Shown here piece after piece: positions 1-7,324 of a DNA stretch of 64,000 nucleotides. Origin of the DNA: Falsiroseomonas ponticola (GTDB taxonomy: Bacteria > Pseudomonadota > Alphaproteobacteria > Acetobacterales > Acetobacteraceae); the NCBI RefSeq assembly GCF_016805305.1, contig NZ_JAERQN010000009.1, forward strand, positions 62,001 to 126,000. Direction: 5' to 3'. Every line of letters begins with the position of its first letter. The stretch's first letter is position 1. Both the position numbers and the translations under genes were made by a program. Under the pieces are notes generated by a model that had not been told where the DNA came from, did no database searches, and was given only the letters and a program-made list of their open reading frames with translations.

Positions 1-1
1 C

Positions 2-526
2 TGGGAGAACCAGCCCAATCCGGAATGGCGCGCGCAGATCGCGGAACGCGAGGTTCGGGGTATCGCCGAGAATTTCGGCTACGGCGCACGCAATCCGGGC
101 TCCTCCGCCATGGGGCGGTACCAGATGTTGAGTGCAGCACTCCAGGAGAGCGGTTGGAAGGACAGCGCTGGCGGTTGGACCGACCGCGCCCGTCGTGCTG
201 GGGTCACAAGCGATGACGACTTCCTCGCCAACCCTCAAGCTCGGGAGGCGGCGTTTGGTGACTATATGGCCAGCAATGAAGTTCGTTTGCAGAACAGAGG
301 CCTCTTCAGACTGTCCGGGCGAACGATTCGGGGCGCGAGCGGCAAGGACGTGCCCGTGACCGACGCCGGCCTTGCAGCTGCCGCACATCGCGCCGGCGTC
401 ACCGCGGTGGCACGATACTTCGAGCGGCGCGCCCGCAATGCACCGGCGGAGGGCGCCGATCTCGCCATTGAGACGAGGTTGCGAGAGTTCAGCACCGTCC
501 CATACCGGCGGGCCGGTCAGCGATGA
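2..526 (+). CDS. lytic transglycosylase/lysozyme-like protein, C-terminal part (5' end outside window)
   Basis: The reading frame is open from the first bases of the window, so the gene starts upstream. The visible 174 residues begin with a pattern typical of SLT/lysozyme folds: a Glu (codon at 68-70) followed by an N-F-G stretch and then ARNPGSSAMGRYQM. This matches the family arrangement E-[SN]-x-G...A-x-NP-x-SSA-x-G-x-YQ, so peptidoglycan cleavage is the likely activity and that Glu is the likely catalytic acid. The rest (helical, with LANPQAREAAF and AGLAAAAHRAG) resembles muramidase-like domains in secreted or phage-like proteins. The stop overlaps the next start as ATGA, which implies translational coupling to the two small exported proteins that follow. 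The N-terminus, and so any export or delivery domain, cannot be seen. The fold is fairly secure; the biological role is inference. Confidence 0.6.
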   Translation, partial: WENQPNPEWRAQIAEREVRGIAENFGYGARNPGSSAMGRYQMLSAALQESGWKDSAGGWTDRARRAGVTSDDDFLANPQAREAAFGDYMASNEVRLQNRGLFRLSGRTIRGASGKDVPVTDAGLAAAAHRAGVTAVARYFERRARNAPAEGADLAIETRLREFSTVPYRRAGQR

Positions 527-1089
527 CTCGTGTCGAATGCATCCTGGCCACTGGCCTCGCCCTGTCACTGGCCATCCCGCCCGCCGCCGCCCAGCGGATG
601 CCCTATAGCCGCATGGACCCCGTGGCCGCCGCCGCTGTTGCGGCGCTACGCGACACCGATCACTGGCTGGCGGAGGCGATGTCGGAGACCTTTGCCCCCC
701 GACCGGGAACGCGGGATGGGGATCCGCTTCCGCCACTCGGCTTCGACCCCAGCCGCCATCTCGAATACCTCGTGGTCAGCGTGTCCGAGGCCGGTCCGCC
801 ACTGGTTTTCCTGCTGTTCAACTGGCTGTCGGTCCGCGGCAGCGGGCCGGCGCCCGGCGTCGTCATGCAGCAATACGGCGCCAGCCCGCCCTACCGATGG
901 CGCGTTGCCTGCGACTTCGCGGACAGTGATGGAACACCCTACGGCGCGGTCACGCTGCTGGACCGGCGCAGCCATGGCTGGCGCCAATTCCAGATCGCCT
1001 CCGTGACCTATGCGTGGCGCCCCAGCGCGACTCTCCGCGGCGCGATGGATTGCGTGCCGGTGAACCCGGGCGCGAAGCCGGCGCGATGA
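523..1089 (+). CDS. exported small protein, first of a tandem paralogous pair
   Basis: 188 residues. The N-terminus is a clear signal peptide (hydrophobic core LATGLALSLAIP, AAAQ cleavage region). The mature protein has no domain I recognise. It shares with the next gene the blocks TDHW[LV]AEA, VFLLF.W..VRG.G.APG.VMQ, TLLDRRSHGWR.F and GAM[DE]CVP, so the two arose by tandem duplication. Its start overlaps the upstream transglycosylase-like gene by ATGA, and its stop overlaps the next start in the same way. A short periplasmic protein coupled to a peptidoglycan hydrolase suggests an inhibitor or immunity role, but nothing in the sequence proves that. Function unknown. Confidence 0.7.
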   Translation: MTRVECILATGLALSLAIPPAAAQRMPYSRMDPVAAAAVAALRDTDHWLAEAMSETFAPRPGTRDGDPLPPLGFDPSRHLEYLVVSVSEAGPPLVFLLFNWLSVRGSGPAPGVVMQQYGASPPYRWRVACDFADSDGTPYGAVTLLDRRSHGWRQFQIASVTYAWRPSATLRGAMDCVPVNPGAKPAR

Positions 1090-1658
1090 AGCGCGCGCTT
1101 GTCACGACCCTGGTTTTCGCCCTGGCGACGCTCAGCGCCTCCGCCCAGCGCCTCCCCTGGTCCAGCATCGATCCGAAGGCCGCAACGGCGCTCCGCGCTT
1201 TTCGCCAGACCGATCATTGGGTGGCCGAGGCATTGGCGGAGAACTACGACGACGAACGGCTGGGCCGGGATACGGAAGAACGCCCATCGATCAATTTCGA
1301 CGCGAGTCTGCATCTCAGCTACAAGGTCACGAGCCTTCGCCATGGCGCTCCGCCCGCCGTCTTCCTGCTGTTCGAATGGTCGCCGGTACGCGGCAATGGC
1401 GAGGCCCCCGGATTCGTCATGCAGGAAATCGTGGCGGCGACCAGGCGAAGCTGGCACATCGCCTGCGAGTTCCGGGACTACGGCCTCTCCCTGACGCTCC
1501 TCGACCGCCGCAGCCATGGCTGGCGGCATTTCCGCGTGGCCTCGGGCGAATACGGCTGGCGCCCCGCCACTTTCACGCCGGGCGTGCCGTTGCCGGAAGG
1601 CGCCCCAGAAGGGGCCATGGAATGCGTTCCCCTGGTCCCGGCGCAATTCCCGCCGTGA
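1086..1658 (+). CDS. exported small protein, second of the tandem paralogous pair
   Basis: 190 residues from the ATG at 1086, which overlaps the previous stop (ATGA). An upstream in-frame ATG at 1014 would add 24 charged residues and bury the signal peptide, so it was rejected. The signal peptide is MKRALVTTLVFALATLSASA. The mature part aligns along its length with the preceding product, keeping the DHW, RSHGW and G-A-M-E-C-V-P blocks and one Cys near the C-terminus. It carries extra residues between the GWRP and GAMEC blocks (around 160-175). No known domain was recognised. Two divergent copies behind one hydrolase would suit immunity to related toxins or dimer partners; this is inference. 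Confidence 0.7.
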   Translation: MKRALVTTLVFALATLSASAQRLPWSSIDPKAATALRAFRQTDHWVAEALAENYDDERLGRDTEERPSINFDASLHLSYKVTSLRHGAPPAVFLLFEWSPVRGNGEAPGFVMQEIVAATRRSWHIACEFRDYGLSLTLLDRRSHGWRHFRVASGEYGWRPATFTPGVPLPEGAPEGAMECVPLVPAQFPP

Positions 1659-1667
1659 CGCGCGCCG

Positions 1668-3314
1668 CTACTTCTTCCCCGCGAACTCCGGCAGCCCCTT
1701 CAGGCTCTCGGTTGTGTCGAAGTCGCGCAGCACCGCGTCATTCGCCATCTCCACATCGACCAGCCGGTCCGCATGCTTGCCCGCCAGGTGCCGCGCGCCG
1801 ACATCGCCGCTGATGGCCAGCATCTGCGGCAGGAATTCCCGGCTCCACAGCATCGGGTTGCCCTGCTTGCCGCGATAGGTCGGCTGCACGATGGCGCGGC
1901 CTTCCTCCGGATCGAAGGCGCTCAGCAGCCGGTCGAGCATCGCCGCCGTCACCAGCGGCATGTCGCCCAGGCAGACCAGCACCCCCTCCGCATCCGGCGG
2001 CACCGCCGCCAGCCCGGCCTTGAGGCTGGCTGACAGCCCCTCCGCATAGCCCTCCGCATGCGCGAAGAGCACCGGGCGCCCCGCCAGCGCCTCCTCGATC
2101 CGCTCCCGCTCATGCCCCGTCACGACGATGACGGGGGAGGCATGCGAGGCCAGCGCATTGTCCACCACGCGCAGGATCATCGGCAGGCCCTTGGTGTCCG
2201 GCACCAGCAGCTTGTTCAGCGGCGCCATGCGGCGCGAACGCCCGGCCGCCAGCACCAGCGCGCAGACCTTCCGCGCGCGGCGCGGTGCCGTCGCGGGCGG
2301 CGGCACGCGGGGCGCTTCCGCGCGGGGCAGGGGGCGCACCTCGATCTCCTTCAGCAGGCCACCAACGCCCATGCCCATCACGTCACGCGCCGTCACGCGG
2401 CGCCCGGCGAAGATCCGGTGCAGAACCCAGTCGAAGCCGTTCAGCTTCGGGCTGCGCGCGCAGCCCGGCAGGACCAGCGCCGGCACCTCCCCGATCCGGC
2501 CGAGGCAGATCAGGTTCCCCGGATCGACCGGCATGCCGAAATGCTCGATCACGCCGCCCGCGCGCACGATCGCCGCCGGGCCGACATCCCGCCGGTCCAC
2601 CACGGCGGAGGCGCCGGCCACCAGCAGCAGGTCGGCCCCCGCCTTGCGCAGCCGCGTCAGCGCATCGGCCACGGGCCCTTCCTCATGCCGCACCCGCTCC
2701 ACCGGCAGCATGGTGCCCATCAGCGCCTTGATGCGCGCATCGGTCGCCTCGACCGCGCCCTCCATCACGCTTTCCTTGATGCCGGGCAGCTCCGTCAGCA
2801 CCAGGCCGACCGAGAGCGGCTGGAAGGGATGGATCGCGATGCCCCCGCGCCCGCGCGTCATCGCCTCCACCACCTGCAGCACGCGGCCGGGGCTGGCGAA
2901 GGGGATCACCTTGATGGTCGCCAGCATCTCCTTCGCCGCCACCACCGCGTGGTTGGGCAGCGTCGCGACGGTGACGCTCTCATCCACCGCGTTGATGCGG
3001 TCGATGAGGCCCGCATCCACCGTGAACAGCCCGGCACTTTCCGCGAACAGGTTCACGCGCCCCGTGGCGGCGCGGGATTTCGCCACCAGCGGCGCCATCA
3101 GCGCATCGGCGATCCGGTCCGCCGCCTCGTCCTCCGGCACGTCGCCGGCTTCCATGCGGGCGGCGATCACGTCGCGCTTGCCCGCCTCACGCAGCGCGGC
3201 GATCGCGCCCTCATCCAGCACCGTGCCCTTCTTCAGCACGCGTCCCGGCAGGCGGACGGTATGCGCCAGCACCGCCCCCTTGGCTTCGTCCAGCGGCGTC
3301 GGCCCGAAGATCAT
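1668..3314 (-). CDS. MoeA-like molybdopterin-binding domain fused to MobA/MocA-like nucleotidyltransferase
   Basis: 548 residues in two parts. Residues 1 to about 330 form a molybdopterin-binding (MoCF/MoeA-like) domain, with the marker PGCARSPKLNGFDWVL. From about 348 there is an NTP_transf_3 domain opening with VLAAGRSRRM...NKLL, the nucleotide-binding loop of MobA/MocA enzymes, and later LGDMPLV. MocA-type enzymes add CMP to Mo-molybdopterin to make the MCD cofactor of xanthine-oxidase-family enzymes. That suits the xdhC/cox-like genes directly upstream. The ATG overlaps the stop of the preceding XdhC-type gene (ATGA), so this is the last gene of the minus-strand operon. CTP rather than GTP preference is inferred from context. 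Confidence 0.85.
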   Translation of the reverse strand: MIFGPTPLDEAKGAVLAHTVRLPGRVLKKGTVLDEGAIAALREAGKRDVIAARMEAGDVPEDEAADRIADALMAPLVAKSRAATGRVNLFAESAGLFTVDAGLIDRINAVDESVTVATLPNHAVVAAKEMLATIKVIPFASPGRVLQVVEAMTRGRGGIAIHPFQPLSVGLVLTELPGIKESVMEGAVEATDARIKALMGTMLPVERVRHEEGPVADALTRLRKAGADLLLVAGASAVVDRRDVGPAAIVRAGGVIEHFGMPVDPGNLICLGRIGEVPALVLPGCARSPKLNGFDWVLHRIFAGRRVTARDVMGMGVGGLLKEIEVRPLPRAEAPRVPPPATAPRRARKVCALVLAAGRSRRMAPLNKLLVPDTKGLPMILRVVDNALASHASPVIVVTGHERERIEEALAGRPVLFAHAEGYAEGLSASLKAGLAAVPPDAEGVLVCLGDMPLVTAAMLDRLLSAFDPEEGRAIVQPTYRGKQGNPMLWSREFLPQMLAISGDVGARHLAGKHADRLVDVEMANDAVLRDFDTTESLKGLPEFAGKK

Positions 3315-4009
3315 CCCTCAGCCCTTTTCTTCGGCCCGCCGCGGCGGGCGGAGACGATCTGCGCCAGGATGGAGACCGCGATCTCCGGCGCCGTCACCGC
3401 GCCGATATCGAGCCCGACCGGCGCGGCGATGCGGCCGATCTCGGCCTCCGTCAGCCCGGCTTCCGCCAGCCGCGCCACGCGCTTCGCATGCGTCTTCCGG
3501 CTGCCGAGCGAGCCCACATAGAAGGCCGGGCTGCGCAGCGCCACTTCCAGCGCCGGGTCATCGAGCTTCGGGTCATGCGTCAGCGTGACCACCGCCGTCC
3601 GCGCATCCGGCGCCAGCGCGCGCAGCGCGTCATCCGGCCAGTCGCCGGAGATGGTGACGCGGTCGCCCATCCGTTCCTCGGTGGCGAAGGCGCGGCGCGG
3701 GTCCACCACCGTCACCGCGAAACCCAGCGGCAGCGCCATGGGCACCAGCGCCTGCGCGATATGCACGGCGCCCACGATCACCAGGCGCAGCGGCGGGTTC
3801 TCCGGCGCGATGAACCAGGTCTCGTTGCCGATCGTCACGTTGCGCGCCGCATCCGCGTCGATCGCGGCCCGGGCCTCCGCGGCCAGCGCTTCCGGCACCG
3901 CATCCCCCGGCAGCAGCAGCTGAGCGCCATCGGGCAGGCGGGTCAGCAGCGCCAGCGGCACCTTCGCCGCCCGCGCCGCCATCAGCCGGTCGAGGAGGTC
4001 GCTCTTCAC
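3311..4009 (-). CDS. xdhC: XdhC family protein, Rossmann (C-terminal) part
   Basis: 232 residues from a GTG at 4009 that overlaps the stop of the N-terminal XdhC gene (GTGA). The frame stays open upstream to 4432, but that extension is antisense-like, Arg-rich sequence and was rejected. The product carries the XdhC Rossmann domain (PF13478 type): a dinucleotide-type loop IVGAVHIAQAL, then VTVVDPRRAFATEERM and the C-terminal signature YVGSLGSRKTHAKR...PVGLDIGAVTAPEIA. XdhC proteins hold and sulfurate the molybdenum cofactor before insertion into xanthine-dehydrogenase-type enzymes. The usual GAG[HQ] loop reads GAVH here, a Gly-to-Val change. Role assignment is good; the client enzyme is not in the window. 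Confidence 0.85.
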   Translation of the reverse strand: MKSDLLDRLMAARAAKVPLALLTRLPDGAQLLLPGDAVPEALAAEARAAIDADAARNVTIGNETWFIAPENPPLRLVIVGAVHIAQALVPMALPLGFAVTVVDPRRAFATEERMGDRVTISGDWPDDALRALAPDARTAVVTLTHDPKLDDPALEVALRSPAFYVGSLGSRKTHAKRVARLAEAGLTEAEIGRIAAPVGLDIGAVTAPEIAVSILAQIVSARRGGPKKRAEG

Positions 4010-4335
4010 CCGAGCTTCTCCACGAAGACCTTCAGCTTGCCCCCGCAGGCGAGCCCCACTTCCCAGGCGCGCTCGTCGCTGATGCCGAAATCCAGCAGCT
4101 GCGGCACGCCCGTCTCCATCGTCTTTTGCGCGACCTCCGCCACGGCGCCCTCGATGCAGCCGCCGGAGACGCTGCCCGCGATCCGCCCGGACGCCGTCAC
4201 CGCGAGCCGCGACCCGGCCGGGCGGGGGGAGGAGCCCCAGGTCTCCACGACGGTCGCGATGGCAACACGCTCGCCCTCCGCCTTCCAGCCGGCGGCGGTG
4301 GCCAGGATATCCTCGGAATCGGTGGCGGCGCTCAT
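4006..4335 (-). CDS. XdhC/CoxI family protein, N-terminal domain only
   Basis: 109 residues forming just the XdhC_CoxI domain (PF02625 type). The landmarks are VVETWGSSPRPAGSRLAV, GSVSGGCIEGAV and AWEVGLACGGKLKVFVE, which includes the conserved CGG cysteine that contacts the cofactor. In many bacteria this domain and the Rossmann domain are one polypeptide; here they are two overlapping genes. Its start overlaps the coxE-like stop by ATGA. The split arrangement is also common in cox-type operons, where the small subunit is often annotated CoxI/XdhC accessory protein. Confidence 0.85.
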   Translation of the reverse strand: MSAATDSEDILATAAGWKAEGERVAIATVVETWGSSPRPAGSRLAVTASGRIAGSVSGGCIEGAVAEVAQKTMETGVPQLLDFGISDERAWEVGLACGGKLKVFVEKLG

Positions 4336-5555
4336 GCGGCATTCCCCCTTCGGCCGGCGCGCGGGTCGCTGAGCACGGAGACCAGGTCGCGCAGGCTGGC
4401 GAGATTATGGACCGGGCGGAACTCATCGACATGCGGCAGCATGGCCCGGATGCCCTGGGATTTGGGCTGGAAGCCGGCGTAACGCAACAGCGGGTTCAGC
4501 CAGATCAGCCGGCGGCAGGATTTGCGGAGGCGATCGGTCGCCTCCGCCAGGCCCTTCGCCCCCTCCCGGTCCAGCCCATCGGTGATCAGCAGCACCACGG
4601 CGCCCTGGCCGAGCACCCGCCGCGCCCAGGCCTTGTTGAACAGCTCCAGCGATTCGCCGATCCGCGTGCCGCCCGACCAGTCCGGCACCGCATGGGCCAC
4701 CATCTCGAAGGCCACCTCGGCATCCCGGTGCTTCAACTGGCGCGTCACGTTGGTCAGCCGCGTGCCGAACAGGAAGGTGTGCACGCGGTCCCGGTCATTC
4801 GCCACCGCGTGCAGGAAATGCACCAGGATCTGCGCATAGCGCGCCATGCTGCCGGAAATGTCGCAGAGCGCCACCAGCGGCGGCGCCCGCACCACGCGGC
4901 GCCGGCGCGATATGTCCATGATCTCGCCGCCCGTGCGCAGCCCTTCCCGGATGGTGGCGCGGAGGTCGGTGGTGGGGCCCGCATGGTCCGGCCGGAAGCG
5001 CCGCGTCGGCCGCGCATCCAGCGGCAGCACCAGCTTGCGGATCTCCTTCTTCGCGGCGTTTAGCTCGGCGGCCGACATCGCCTCGAAATCCATGGATTGC
5101 AGGCGTTCGCGCTCGCTGACCGTGAAGGTCATGTCGACGCGGTCCTCGGGCGGCTGTTCGGGGGGCTTGGGCGGGTTGGGCCGGTCGCCCTGCATCGCCT
5201 CCGCCATGCGGCGCGATGCCGGGGATGGCTTGGGCTGCTCCTTCATCCCATCCATCAGCGCCATGGCGGCGGCGTGCGCGCCGGCCTCCGGGTCGCGCCA
5301 GAACAGGCTGAAGGCGTGGTCGAACAGGAAGAAATGCTCGTGCTTGTGGACCATGGTGGCCCGCAGCGCGGCATGGACCTGCGCCTTGTCCCCGATCTCG
5401 ATCGCCTCCAGCGCCGCCGCGCCGGCCAGCAGCTCCGCCGGGCCGAGCGGCAGCCCGGCGCGGCGCAGCAGCCGCCCGAAGGCGACCAGGTTGTTGCCGA
5501 TGGCCGCACCACCCTCATGCGGGCGGAGCAGCATGGCGGTCCTGGGGGGGATCAT
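4332..5555 (-). CDS. coxE: CoxE-like VWA domain protein
   Basis: 407 residues. The N-terminal half is the CoxE-type helical region. From about residue 230 there is a von Willebrand A domain whose MIDAS starts DISGSM, with the matching SGGTRIGESL and ITDGLDREG segments. CoxE works with the MoxR ATPase CoxD in maturing the Mo/Cu site of CO dehydrogenase and related hydroxylases. The gene sits directly downstream of that ATPase, 19 bases away. A second in-frame ATG at 5534, preceded by AGGA six bases upstream, is an equally good start and would shorten the protein by seven residues. Confidence 0.85.
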   Translation of the reverse strand: MIPPRTAMLLRPHEGGAAIGNNLVAFGRLLRRAGLPLGPAELLAGAAALEAIEIGDKAQVHAALRATMVHKHEHFFLFDHAFSLFWRDPEAGAHAAAMALMDGMKEQPKPSPASRRMAEAMQGDRPNPPKPPEQPPEDRVDMTFTVSERERLQSMDFEAMSAAELNAAKKEIRKLVLPLDARPTRRFRPDHAGPTTDLRATIREGLRTGGEIMDISRRRRVVRAPPLVALCDISGSMARYAQILVHFLHAVANDRDRVHTFLFGTRLTNVTRQLKHRDAEVAFEMVAHAVPDWSGGTRIGESLELFNKAWARRVLGQGAVVLLITDGLDREGAKGLAEATDRLRKSCRRLIWLNPLLRYAGFQPKSQGIRAMLPHVDEFRPVHNLASLRDLVSVLSDPRAGRRGNAA

Positions 5556-5574
5556 CCGGCCCGGCCCGCCACCC

Positions 5575-6471
5575 TCAGCCCACCGCCTGCTTCGCCTCGG
5601 TCACCAGCCGCGCCGCCTCGGCCCCGCGGATCTTGGCGATGTCGTCCTGGTACTTCAGCAGCGCGCCCAGCGTCTCATCCACCAGCGCCGGCTCCAGCTC
5701 CTTCGCATCCAGCGCGGAAAGCGCCGCCGCCCAGTCGATGGTCTCCGCCACCCCCGGCGGCTTGAAGGTATCGGCGCCCCGCACCGCCTGCACGAAGGCC
5801 ACCACCTGCGCGGACAGCCTCTCCCCCACCTGCGGCGCCCGGATCTTCAGGATCGCGCGTTCCCGCGCCGCATCCGGGTAGTCCACCCAGTGGTAGAGGC
5901 AGCGCCGCCGGATCGCGTCATGCACCTCCCGCGTCCGGTTGGACGTGATCACCACCACCGGCGGCGTCGCGGCCTTCACCGTGCCGAGTTCCGGGATCGT
6001 CACCTGGAAATCCGCCAGGATCTCCAGCAGGAAGGCCTCGAAGGGCTCGTCCGCGCGATCGAGCTCATCGATCAGCAGCACCGCCGGCTCGCCTTCCAGC
6101 GCCTGCAGCAGCGGCCGCGCCTGGAGGAAGCGGCGGTCATAGATCCCCCGCTCCAGGCTGCCCCGGTCCCCCGCCTCGCCGGAGGCTTCCGCCAGCCGGA
6201 TCGCCATCAGCTGCCGCGCATGGTTCCACTCATAGGCGGCGGAGGCGAGGTCCATGCCGTCATAGCATTGCAGCCGCACCAGGCGGCGGGGCAGCTGCGC
6301 GGCCAGGACCTTGGCGATCTCCGTCTTGCCCGTGCCCGGCTCGCCTTCCAGCATGATGGGCCGGCCCATCCGCAGCGCCAGGTGGATGGTGGTGGCCAGC
6401 TGGCGGTCGGCGACATAGCCGCCCTCGGCCAGCAGGCGCTGGGTTGCGGCGACGTCGGCGGGGATGGTCAC
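5575..6471 (-). CDS. coxD: MoxR/CoxD-type AAA+ ATPase
   Basis: 298 residues from a GTG. Walker A is GEPGTGKT (residues 43-50) and Walker B is LLIDELDR (near 134-141), with VVITSNRTREVHDAIRRRC as the sensor/arginine region. This is the MoxR architecture. In cox operons CoxD acts as a chaperone-like ATPase with CoxE to assemble the [CuSMoO2] site of CO dehydrogenase. It starts two bases after the coxG-like stop and lies in the same operon. The family is certain; the exact client enzyme is not known from this window. Confidence 0.9.
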   Translation of the reverse strand: MTIPADVAATQRLLAEGGYVADRQLATTIHLALRMGRPIMLEGEPGTGKTEIAKVLAAQLPRRLVRLQCYDGMDLASAAYEWNHARQLMAIRLAEASGEAGDRGSLERGIYDRRFLQARPLLQALEGEPAVLLIDELDRADEPFEAFLLEILADFQVTIPELGTVKAATPPVVVITSNRTREVHDAIRRRCLYHWVDYPDAARERAILKIRAPQVGERLSAQVVAFVQAVRGADTFKPPGVAETIDWAAALSALDAKELEPALVDETLGALLKYQDDIAKIRGAEAARLVTEAKQAVG

Positions 6472-6473
6472 GC

Positions 6474-7166
6474 TCAGCCCACCAGGAAGATCAGCGCCAG
6501 GATGACGACCATCGCGGCGCCGCCGAACCAGACCTGCGCCGGGAAGCCCATGAAATCCTGCGTCAGCAGGCGCAGCGGCAGCGGCATCTCCCCGGTCGTG
6601 GGGTTCGGCTTGTGCACCGGCCCGCCGGGGGACTGCCCCTCGGCGCCATGCTGCGTGATCGGCGCCGCCTCCGCGCTGCCCGCCAGGTATTCCGTATCCG
6701 TCCCCGCCACCGCCACGGGCGCCGCCGGCGCCAGCTGGGCCGCGAAACGGTCGAAGAACTGGTCGGCCATGGACTTGGCGGTGCTGTCGATCAGCCGCGC
6801 GCCGAGCTGCGCCATCTTGCCGCCCACCTGCGCCTTCACGTTGTAGCGCAGCAGCGTCTCGCTCGGCCCCACCTCATCCAGCGCCACATCGGCGCCGCCC
6901 TTGGCGAAGCCCATGGCGCCGCCCGTGCCCTCGCCCGAGATGGTGTAGGAGGCCGGCGGGTTGATGTTGGACAGCGTGACCTTGCCGCCGAACTTGGCGG
7001 ACATCGGGCCGAGCTTCATGGAGACCTTGGCCTGGAACTGGTCGTCCCCGATCCGCTCCACGCTCTCGCAGCCCGGAATCGCCTCCTTCAGCACGGCCGG
7101 GTCGTTCAGCGCGGCCCAGACCGCCTCGCGCGGGGCGCCGATGCGCCGTTCGCCAGTCATTTCCAT
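6474..7166 (-). CDS. coxG: CoxG-like SRPBCC domain membrane-anchored protein
   Basis: 230 residues from the ATG at 7166; upstream in-frame codons back to 7268 are Pro/Arg-rich and lack family similarity. Residues 1 to about 145 form the CoxG SRPBCC domain (IGAPREAVWAALNDP, then AIPGCESVE...GEGTGGAMGFAKGGADVAL and KMAQLGARLI). A low-complexity linker follows, then a C-terminal hydrophobic segment (AAMVVILALIFLVG). CoxG is thought to recruit CO dehydrogenase to the cytoplasmic membrane, and the C-terminal anchor fits. It is the first gene of the minus-strand maturation operon. The divergent antiporter gene starts 159 bases away, so promoters for both must lie in 7167-7324. Confidence 0.85.
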   Translation of the reverse strand: MEMTGERRIGAPREAVWAALNDPAVLKEAIPGCESVERIGDDQFQAKVSMKLGPMSAKFGGKVTLSNINPPASYTISGEGTGGAMGFAKGGADVALDEVGPSETLLRYNVKAQVGGKMAQLGARLIDSTAKSMADQFFDRFAAQLAPAAPVAVAGTDTEYLAGSAEAAPITQHGAEGQSPGGPVHKPNPTTGEMPLPLRLLTQDFMGFPAQVWFGGAAMVVILALIFLVG

Positions 7167-7324
7167 GGGGATCACTCCGTCGGTTGCGGGCGAAGTTAGG
7201 CCCGGCGGGCCCGGGCGGGAAGGGCAGGGGCCGCCGGCAGGGCGCCGCAGGGCCCCGGGGGACAGCATCGTGACGGCGGCGATGGTTGCCTGTATGCGCC
7301 TTCCCCGGGGTTCGGGGAGACGGA

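Noticed and set aside
4010..4432. N-terminal extension of the Rossmann-domain XdhC gene
   Set aside because: It is out-of-frame sequence of the upstream xdhC N-domain gene; the GTG at 4009 forms a normal GTGA overlap.
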